A stretch of DNA of 20,934 nt from CAZEQJ01 sp964514385. GTDB taxonomy: Bacteria > Bacteroidota > Bacteroidia > Cytophagales > Cyclobacteriaceae. Position 1 is the first letter of the stretch; each line of letters starts with the position of its first letter. The DNA lies in the NCBI GenBank assembly GCA_964514385.1, contig CAZEQJ010000049.1, positions 1-20,934 on the forward strand. Reading direction: 5' to 3'. Positions 16,331 through 20,934 of this stretch are shown piece by piece. The position numbers and the translations under genes are program-made. The notes beneath the pieces were generated by a model, which was not told where the DNA came from, did no database searches, and was given only the letters and a program-made list of their open reading frames with translations.

Positions 16331-16954
16331 TCAGGCGAGGAAATCGGATTTCAGCCATCCGGCAATGCTCAGTCGGGGCCTGCCGACGGACGCGTGAACT
16401 TCATGCTCAGTTACGTCACTTTTAAAAAATAACATGCGATTGATAAGAGGCTGAAAACGGATCTCTCCTGAAGGAATATACAGGCTTACCTCACCTTTAT
16501 TTTCGGGTAGCCAGTTATCGTTCAAATAGAGAACCATAGAAAACTGACGGCCGCGGTCAGTTTTGAACTGATCAAGGTGCCTGCGATAGAATGTCCCTTC
16601 CTCATAGCAGGCATAGTGAAACTCATAATTATTGATCGTTGTAAAGCAGGTTCGGTTGAGATAGGCTATAAATTCTTCAATATGTTTCAAAAAATACATT
16701 TCGGAAGGATTAGAAGAGTCTTTGGTAATCCACTGGATCACATCTCCCCGTACATCCGCATTTTGCTGGTAATCAAATTTCCTTCCAACGCGTGCGGGGT
16801 GCATGCTGCCGGAGGCAAGGTGATCCAGCAGCTTTGTTCTTAACCCTTCTGCAATATCCGGGGGTAAAAAATTGTCAGTAAGACCGTAACCACTGTCTAC
16901 CAGCCCCTGAATGAGGTTTTCAAAGACCTCGTTACCTATAAATTCGCTTTCCAT
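16331..16954 (-). CDS. 2OG-Fe(II) oxygenase (SM-20/prolyl-hydroxylase-like)
   Basis: 207 residues of a double-stranded beta-helix dioxygenase. Iron ligands are His126 and Asp128 in YRRHLDQFKTD and His184 in DVTEHEVHASV; Arg194 in VGRPRLSIAGWL fits the 2-oxoglutarate contact. The order HxD...H...R and the length match the SM-20/EGL-9-like bacterial branch, which hydroxylates protein proline or other residues, often with unknown substrates. There is no signal peptide, so it is probably cytoplasmic. It converges on the DUF1501 gene and has no same-strand partner nearby. A role linked to the other systems in the window is not supported. Confidence 0.88.
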   Translation of the reverse strand: MESEFIGNEVFENLIQGLVDSGYGLTDNFLPPDIAEGLRTKLLDHLASGSMHPARVGRKFDYQQNADVRGDVIQWITKDSSNPSEMYFLKHIEEFIAYLNRTCFTTINNYEFHYACYEEGTFYRRHLDQFKTDRGRQFSMVLYLNDNWLPENKGEVSLYIPSGEIRFQPLINRMLFFKSDVTEHEVHASVGRPRLSIAGWLKSDFLA

Positions 16955-17087
16955 CGATAGAATTAACGTCGAAAAATAAGGATTTTTTGGATACGGAAAG
17001 CGTAATAAATTAATGCTTGCCCATTTTTTGTCCGCGATGTAAGTGTCTATGGTATAAGACCCCTAAGTCTTGCGGCTAAAAGATATT

Positions 17088-17498
17088 TTAATCACAATTT
17101 AAGCAATCAGGAAACTTAACCTTGGATTGCTCTATCTGCCTCCAGTTAATAAGATGGGCAATAGCGACAAGTGTTGCTCCACAAGAAGTGAGTACTATTT
17201 CTTGCCAATCATGCCCTAGTACATGACCCGCACCGATCAGAATAAAACCTGCTAAAACCATAAGTAGAGCAGCTGGATTCTTATGGTGTCGCCGAAAACC
17301 ATGAGTCAATGCATATGATGCAATAAAAAAGCTGATCAGAATGATCGAATATTCTATCCAAGGCGTACTTAAAAATTTAAGCCCTGCCAAGGGTGCAAGA
17401 CTGAGCAAAAAAGGTAAAGCTGCACAATGCAATGCGCATAGTAAGGAAGCGCTGAATCCAATAAAATCTAAATGCGCTCCAACAAAATAATTTTTCAT
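17088..17498 (-). CDS. MerC-domain membrane protein
   Basis: 136 residues with about four transmembrane segments (about 10-35, 47-67, 74-93, 99-117), as in the MerC mercury/metal transport family. The first helix carries the conserved pattern LCALHCAALPF (Cys21, His24, Cys25). Extra possible metal ligands are His66, His71-72 and a C-terminal CLNC (Cys132, Cys135). No merR, merA or other mercury genes are present, so mercury resistance is unlikely. In Bacteroidota MerC-like proteins often sit near metal-regulated genes (from memory). It is divergent to the ABC gene cluster, and its promoter appears to overlap the shared palindrome, so joint metal regulation is inferred. Confidence 0.88.
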   Translation of the reverse strand: MKNYFVGAHLDFIGFSASLLCALHCAALPFLLSLAPLAGLKFLSTPWIEYSIILISFFIASYALTHGFRRHHKNPAALLMVLAGFILIGAGHVLGHDWQEIVLTSCGATLVAIAHLINWRQIEQSKVKFPDCLNCD

Positions 17499-17510
17499 GT
17501 CCAGATTATT

Positions 17511-17531
17511 ATATGCAAGTGAGTTGCAAAT
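17511..17531. promoter_or_regulatory. Second, degenerate copy of the palindromic operator
   Basis: TGCAA (17514-17518) and TTGCA (17524-17528) form an inverted repeat with a 5-base centre. Aligned with the perfect palindrome at 17551-17571, 14 of 21 positions agree, and the centres are exactly 40 bases apart, close to four helical turns. It overlaps the candidate -7 element of the merC promoter. Confidence 0.6.
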
Positions 17532-17558
17532 ATATAAAGATTGGAATATTTAATGCAA
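17527..17558 (-). promoter_or_regulatory. Candidate merC promoter
   Basis: Read on the minus strand, TTG (17558-17556) and TATATTTG (17534-17527) are 21 bases apart, matching the Bacteroidota form TTG-N17-23-TAnnTTTG. The -33 TTG lies inside the left half of the 21-bp palindrome and the -7 element overlaps the degenerate second site, so a bound repressor would block it. Confidence 0.6.
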
Positions 17559-17571
17559 CTTAGTTGCATTA
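17551..17571. promoter_or_regulatory. Perfect 21-bp palindrome, candidate Fur/Zur-family operator
   Basis: TAATGCAACT (17551-17560), a central T, and AGTTGCATTA (17562-17571) form a perfect inverted repeat. The size and odd centre suit a Fur-family dimer such as Zur. It carries the -33 elements of both divergent promoters, the best possible place for a shared repressor. The identity of the regulator is inferred from the metal-type genes on both sides; no regulator gene is in the window. Confidence 0.75.
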
Positions 17572-17594
17572 TTAGGTTCAACATTATAGGTTTG
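17564..17594 (+). promoter_or_regulatory. Candidate promoter of the ABC/permease operon
   Basis: TTG (17564-17566) and TAGGTTTG (17587-17594) are 20 bases apart, a perfect match to TTG-N17-23-TAnnTTTG. The start codon at 17614 lies 19 bases beyond the -7 element, leaving a very short leader. The -33 TTG is inside the right half of the palindrome. Confidence 0.7.
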
Positions 17595-17613
17595 TCTTAC
17601 AATACGACGTCAA

Positions 17614-18240
17614 ATGTTTAAAACCCAATCATTGACATTCGCCTATGATGGTTCTGCTCATTTCAATTTTCCTGATATCGCACTGGATACAGGAGAAAAC
17701 CTTTTAATATTAGGTGAGTCCGGAATTGGCAAAACCACCTTTTTACATTTAATGGCTGGCCTTTTAAAACCAATATCTGGCAGAATGGAGCTGTTAGGTA
17801 CTTCCCTCCATCAATTATCCACTATCGAACTTGACCGCTTCAGAGGCAGGAATATTGGTCTTGTATTTCAGCGACCGCACTTCGTCCATTCTCTTTCTTT
17901 GTATGAAAATCTGGCATTAGTACAACATTTAGCAGGGAAAAAGCAAGATGCAAAAAGGATTGAAAATGTACTTGAAGGTTTAAGTATCAGTCATAAAATC
18001 GGTGAAAAACCACACCGACTGAGCCAGGGGGAACAGCAGCGGGCAGCTATAGCCTTAGCGGTTGTAAACAGGCCTCAACTTATTTTGGCTGATGAACCTA
18101 CCTCTAGTCTTGATGATAAAAACTGTACTAAGGTAATAGCTTTATTGAAAGAACAATCTCTTGAAACGGGAGCCAGATTAATCATAATTACCCATGATCA
18201 GCGTCTGAAGAACCATTTCCAAAATTCGGTACAGCTATGA
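17614..18240 (+). CDS. ABC transporter ATP-binding protein (LolD/MacB-type)
   Basis: 208 residues, a single ABC domain. Walker A is GESGIGKTT (34-42), the Q-loop is at Gln86 (VFQRP), the signature is LSQGEQQR (136-143), Walker B is LILADEP (156-162) with Glu161, and the H-loop is His194 (IITHDQ). It resembles the LolD/FtsE/MacB-type ATPases that drive FtsX-like permeases, mechanotransmission-type machines rather than classical importers. It is the first gene of a three-gene operon; its stop overlaps the permease start as ATGA. Expression is probably controlled by the palindrome at 17551-17571 just upstream. The transported or extracted substrate is unknown; a metal-related role is inferred from the context. 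Confidence 0.95.
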   Translation: MFKTQSLTFAYDGSAHFNFPDIALDTGENLLILGESGIGKTTFLHLMAGLLKPISGRMELLGTSLHQLSTIELDRFRGRNIGLVFQRPHFVHSLSLYENLALVQHLAGKKQDAKRIENVLEGLSISHKIGEKPHRLSQGEQQRAAIALAVVNRPQLILADEPTSSLDDKNCTKVIALLKEQSLETGARLIIITHDQRLKNHFQNSVQL

Positions 18241-19484
18241 ATATTTATAAGTTGAGCTATCGAAACATGGTAAATCGCCCACTCAGCACTACCCTTTGTC
18301 TGATACTCCTGTCATTGGGTGTAGGAATAATTTCTTTGCTTTGGCAGGTCAACAGCCGCATCCGGATTCAAATGGAAAATAATGTTCGGGGCGTTGACAT
18401 GGTGGTGGGTGCTAAGGGTAGCCCATTACAACTGATTCTCTCTGCCATTTACCATATTGATGACCCAACAGGAAATATTTCTCTGCATGAAGCTACAAAG
18501 CTTCAAAATAACAGATTGGTAGCGACTGGCATTCCACTTTCATACGGGGACAGTTATAAAGGATTTAGGATTGTAGGAACGAATTTCGACTATCCCAAAC
18601 TATATGAGGCAACAATAGCCAATGGCAGATTTTGGCAGGAGCCTTTCGAGGTAGCAATCGGCGCTGCTGTGGCCAAAAATAAAGTACTGAAGGTAGGTGA
18701 CACATTTATTGGATCTCATGGTCTGTCAGAGGGAGGTGAGACTCATGATGAACATTTCTATAAAGTAGTCGGTGTACTAAACTTTACCCATTCTGTGCTT
18801 GACCGACTTATCCTTACCTCTACTGAAAGTGTCTGGAAAATCCATTTTCATGAAGATGGGACTGACCAAAATAATGTATCTGGTGAGCATCATGAGGACG
18901 AAGCACAGCACATAGATCATCATGAAGAGCATGAAGATGAACAAGAAATAACTGCAATGCTAATTCAATTCAGAAACCCTATGGGCATTGTTCAACTACC
19001 ACGTATGGTGAACGAAAACACAAATATGCAAGCTGCAGTTCCTTCTTATGAGATAAGCCGTTTATTCAGCCTGATGGGTGTTGGCATAGATACACTCAGC
19101 GTTCTGGCTATGATCATTATGGCGGTATCGGGGCTTAGTGTTTTTATTAGCCTATACAACAGTTTAAAAGATCGACAATATGAAATGGCGCTAATGCGTT
19201 CCTATGGTGCTACGCGTTGGCAAATAGCTCGGGTTGTATTACAAGAGGGATTGTTCTTATCATTTATTGGGTTTGTACTAGGTATTTTTTTCAGCAGGAT
19301 CGGGTTGTGGTTGATGTCGTTAATAATGAATAATGATTTTCATTATGCATTTGCTGGCTGGACATGGCTAAACGAAGAATGGTGGCTTCTTCTCATAGTG
19401 CTATCTATTGGTTTTTTGGCTTCTTTAATTCCATCATTACGCGTATATTATATCAATATATCAAAAACATTAGCTGATGATTAG
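18237..19484 (+). CDS. FtsX/MacB-type ABC permease with histidine-rich periplasmic loop
   Basis: 415 residues. One N-terminal membrane segment (about 17-37) is followed by a large extracytoplasmic domain, then three C-terminal segments (about 284-306, 337-360, 381-403), the FtsX-type topology. The cytoplasmic coupling region RQYEMALMRSYGATRWQI (313-330) is typical of the LolC/MacB family. Between 203 and 235 lies a loop extremely rich in His, Asp and Glu (His203, 205, 218, 219, 225, 228, 229, 232), which looks like a zinc- or other divalent-metal-binding loop. It pairs with the ATPase at 17614 (4-base overlap) and overlaps the next gene by 8 bases. Similar ABC/FtsX/small-protein sets are reported as zinc-starvation-induced in Pseudomonas (from memory, PA4063-PA4066). 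Confidence 0.93.
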   Translation: MNIYKLSYRNMVNRPLSTTLCLILLSLGVGIISLLWQVNSRIRIQMENNVRGVDMVVGAKGSPLQLILSAIYHIDDPTGNISLHEATKLQNNRLVATGIPLSYGDSYKGFRIVGTNFDYPKLYEATIANGRFWQEPFEVAIGAAVAKNKVLKVGDTFIGSHGLSEGGETHDEHFYKVVGVLNFTHSVLDRLILTSTESVWKIHFHEDGTDQNNVSGEHHEDEAQHIDHHEEHEDEQEITAMLIQFRNPMGIVQLPRMVNENTNMQAAVPSYEISRLFSLMGVGIDTLSVLAMIIMAVSGLSVFISLYNSLKDRQYEMALMRSYGATRWQIARVVLQEGLFLSFIGFVLGIFFSRIGLWLMSLIMNNDFHYAFAGWTWLNEEWWLLLIVLSIGFLASLIPSLRVYYINISKTLADD

Positions 19485-19914
19485 GTTTACAATGCTAGTT
19501 TTTTTTATGCTAAGCCTACCTCTAAAAGCTCAAATAAAAATTAGTTGGGAGACATTAGCCGATGTCCATTTTACTGACAAATACATTGAAGCGGAGGATG
19601 CTTATTATTACTACCCGCACTTTGGTAACTCAGTAAAAGCACTGGAAGGCAAAGAAGTATATCTCAAGGGATATATGTTGCCATTGGCTCCAAAAGAGGG
19701 TTTTTTCATTCTATCTCGCAATCCATATGCAGCTTGTTTCTTTTGTGGAGCGAGTGGCCCTGAATCTATAGTAGAACTCCAGCTTAAACCTGGTTATCCT
19801 CAGTTTAGGATGGATCAGTTGGTCACTATTAAAGGTTATCTAAAGCTTAATCAGGATGACATCTACAGCTGCAATTATATTTTAGAAGAGGCAGAAGTTT
19901 ATAAACCGAATTAG
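19477..19914 (+). CDS. Small secreted protein with CxxC, DUF3299-like
   Basis: 145 residues. Residues 1-19 are a signal peptide (MIRFTMLVFFMLSLPLKAQ), so it is exported. The mature part has VYLKGYMLPL, then YAACFFCGASGPESIVEL with Cys87 and Cys90, and a further Cys132, followed by VTIKGYLKLNQDD. This resembles DUF3299-like proteins that accompany FtsX-type ABC systems in metal-limitation operons; the assignment is from pattern memory. The CxxC suggests metal binding or a disulfide. It overlaps the permease gene by 8 bases and is probably made together with it, acting in the periplasm next to the His-rich loop (inference). Confidence 0.8.
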   Translation: MIRFTMLVFFMLSLPLKAQIKISWETLADVHFTDKYIEAEDAYYYYPHFGNSVKALEGKEVYLKGYMLPLAPKEGFFILSRNPYAACFFCGASGPESIVELQLKPGYPQFRMDQLVTIKGYLKLNQDDIYSCNYILEEAEVYKPN

Positions 19915-19997
19915 CTAAGAATACCACAGTATATGTAACATTGTTAGATTTTCTATCAGACTACTATCAAAAGTAAGAACAGAGTTTACAGCTTCAA

Positions 19998-20059
19998 AGT
20001 AGCGGGGACAGGACGCGAACCTGTGTCCGCCACGCGGCGGATATGAGCACGAAGAGCTA
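19998..20059 (-). pseudogene. tRNA-Met(CAU) remnant 1, longer but degenerate
   Basis: Read on the minus strand, it contains TAGCTC (D-stem 3' side), a CTCATA anticodon region, and a complete T-arm and acceptor 3' end: ACAGG TTCGCGT CCTGT then CCCCGCT and A. Between anticodon and T-arm the expected ACCCGAAGGT is replaced by the 16-base hairpin TCCGCC-GCGT-GGCGGA. No 5' acceptor stem is recognisable, so it is not a functional tRNA. It shares its ends with remnant 2, about 111 bases to the right. It is probably the trace of an earlier element insertion into the same tRNA. Confidence 0.65.
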
Positions 20060-20078
20060 TTTTATTATATCCTTTCAT

Positions 20079-20106
20079 AAAAAAAGCAGCCTTTCCTGAC
20101 TGCTTT
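20079..20106 (-). terminator. Minus-strand terminator after tRNA remnant 2
   Basis: On the minus strand a 7-bp stem, AAAGCAG (from 20106) with CTGCTTT (ending at 20083), is followed by a run of T (20085-20079). It lies directly after the 3' end of the tRNA remnant, as expected for the original tRNA transcription unit. Confidence 0.75.
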
Positions 20107-20108
20107 GT

Positions 20109-20153
20109 AGTAGCGGGGACAGGACTCGAACCTGTGACCTTCGGGTTATGAGC
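20109..20153 (-). pseudogene. 3' fragment of tRNA-Met(CAU), probable att site
   Basis: On the minus strand the fragment reads GCTCATAACCCGAAGG, then TCACAGG, TTCGAGT, CCTGT, CCCCGCT and A: anticodon loop with CAT, 3' anticodon stem, variable loop, T-arm and 3' acceptor strand. The anticodon-arm and variable-loop part matches bacterial initiator tRNA. The 5' half is absent; beyond 20153 the sequence is unrelated. Tyrosine recombinases commonly integrate into tRNA 3' ends and leave such a fragment at the far end of the element. The integrase gene begins 170 bases to the right, so this is the best candidate for the left attachment site. Confidence 0.8.
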
Positions 20154-20322
20154 TTTTGAATTATCGGTTTCACATGAGTCAAAAAGTCCCTAATTAGCGT
20201 TTAAATACATATTTAATATTTTCATTAAACCGTTTGAAACCGGTCAAATTCGCCAAATGTTTTAGGATTGTTTTAAGAAAACGCTCACAATATTCGTATC
20301 TTTAAGTATAAAATTTACATGA

Positions 20323-20934
20323 ATGGTCTCATTAAAATTAATACTTTGGCGGCACGACCAGAAAAAAGACGGTAGGTATCCTATTGCAATCCGGATAACC
20401 AAAGATAGGAAGACCAAATATAAATTTACGGGTAAGGCCGTCTTCGAAAAGGAATGGGATGAAGCTAATTGTAAGGTTAAACGCTTCAACGAAAACTCTG
20501 GTCGTATCAATGCATTCCTAAGAAAAGAATTGAGGAGAGTTGAAGAGATTATTGATAACGCAGAGATTTCTGATGAAGACATTTCATTAAAACAAATTAA
20601 AGCCAAAGCTCAGCGAAAAAGTAAAAAAGTGTCCTTTTTTGAATTGGCTACAGAAAGGATTAGAGCACATTACGAAAAAGATAACTATTCTGTCGCAAAT
20701 GCAGAGTTATCCATCACTTTCAATATTCATGAATTTCTTACTTTCAATACTGCCTTCGCTAAGCAAAAGGTAATTGAGAGTATAGCCAAAAAAAGGAAAG
20801 AGCGTGTTTTAAAGCGAAGAATTGGTGAGGTTACAACTGAAGATCATTTAAAGTTTTTATCTGAAACATCTTTTTCTAATTCTTTTAAAAAATGTTCTAA
20901 AGCTCTTTTCTTTTTATTAAGCCCAAGACAAATA
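20323..20934 (+). CDS. Tyrosine recombinase/integrase, partial (C-terminus beyond right edge)
   Basis: 204 codons open from the ATG at 20323 to the window end. The N-terminal arm-type DNA-binding domain (about 1-95) has WRHDQKKDGRYPIAIRIT, FEKEWDEANCKVKRF and SGRINAFLRKELRRVEEII, the pattern of Bacteroidota phage/transposon integrases. KKVSFFELATERI (101-113) begins the SAM-like core-binding domain. The catalytic domain with Arg-His-Arg-Tyr is outside the window. The ATG at 20319, in another frame, runs quickly to a stop, so 20323 is the start. It lies 170 bases from the tRNA fragment, the usual arrangement for an integrative element that extends to the right. The core-binding part looks somewhat unusual (Lys/Arg-rich stretch 148-165). 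Confidence 0.87.
   Translation, partial: MVSLKLILWRHDQKKDGRYPIAIRITKDRKTKYKFTGKAVFEKEWDEANCKVKRFNENSGRINAFLRKELRRVEEIIDNAEISDEDISLKQIKAKAQRKSKKVSFFELATERIRAHYEKDNYSVANAELSITFNIHEFLTFNTAFAKQKVIESIAKKRKERVLKRRIGEVTTEDHLKFLSETSFSNSFKKCSKALFFLLSPRQI

Larger units (their letters stand above)
19915..20322. other. 408-base gap: element boundary region without genes
   Basis: Apart from the two tRNA remnants and the terminator, the gap holds no coding frame that looks real. To the right of remnant 2 there is an AT-rich stretch with a widely spaced inverted repeat, CGGTTTCA (20165-20172) and TGAAACCG (20235-20242). It could be a recombinase or excisionase binding site or chance. A partial -7 box, TATCTTTA (20297-20304), precedes the integrase gene, but no TTG lies at a suitable distance. 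Confidence 0.5.

Noticed and set aside
17056..17071. Hairpin AAGAC / GTCTT as terminator for the merC gene
   Set aside because: The 5-bp stem is short and no T-run follows on either strand.
17088..17498. Mercury resistance operon because of MerC
   Set aside because: No merR, merA, merT or merP is present; the context fits general metal control better.
20109..20153. Intact tRNA gene
   Set aside because: Only the anticodon-to-3' part is present; the D-arm and 5' acceptor strand are missing.
20262..20606. Minus-strand open frame overlapping the integrase start
   Set aside because: It is the shadow of the plus-strand integrase, whose product shows clear family motifs.

Overview
The window looks like a chromosomal segment of a Bacteroidota bacterium, probably a Cytophagales-type relative (inference). 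The reasons are the protein families present, Bacteroidota-type promoter elements (TTG about 17-23 bases upstream of TAnnTTTG) in the zinc-type divergon, mostly weak Shine-Dalgarno sites, and a Bacteroidota-style tyrosine integrase at the right edge.

Layout. (1) 1-3547, minus strand: an L-arabinose catabolic operon in the order araB-araD-araA, with araA cut by the left edge. (2) 3737-8009, plus strand: two YceI-family genes flanking a small unrecognised gene and a large secreted clan GH-A (GH5-like) glycoside hydrolase with extra C-terminal beta-rich domains. A terminator and a palindrome-rich, probably dispersed element (about 8071-8220) follow. (3) 8232-13176, minus strand: a compact five-gene operon of a C39-like cysteine peptidase, a RimK-type ATP-grasp ligase with an extra N-terminal domain, a GCS2-type carboxylate-amine ligase, an N-formylglutamate-amidohydrolase-like enzyme and an RMD1/DUF155 membrane protein. 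It looks like a pathway that makes, trims and hydrolyses a small amide or peptide whose identity is unknown. (4) 13232-16327, plus strand: an ECF sigma factor followed by an overlapping DUF1800-DUF1501 pair, the latter with a Tat-like leader. A 2OG-Fe(II) oxygenase gene converges on them. (5) 17088-19914: a divergent pair of units, merC-like on the minus strand and ABC ATPase / His-rich FtsX-type permease / CxxC secreted protein on the plus strand. They share an intergenic region with a perfect 21-bp palindrome that carries the -33 elements of both divergent promoters. This is a strong candidate for a Fur/Zur-type metal-controlled divergon. (6) 19915-20934: two tandem 3' remnants of a CAU-anticodon tRNA, a minus-strand terminator between them, and the start of a tyrosine recombinase running off the right edge. 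This is the boundary of an integrative element whose body lies to the right.

The two most interesting systems are the amidoligase/peptidase operon and the palindrome-controlled metal divergon. Both are recognisable by family but, to my knowledge, not functionally resolved in this phylum. No rRNA, intact tRNA, CRISPR array or complete insertion sequence was seen.
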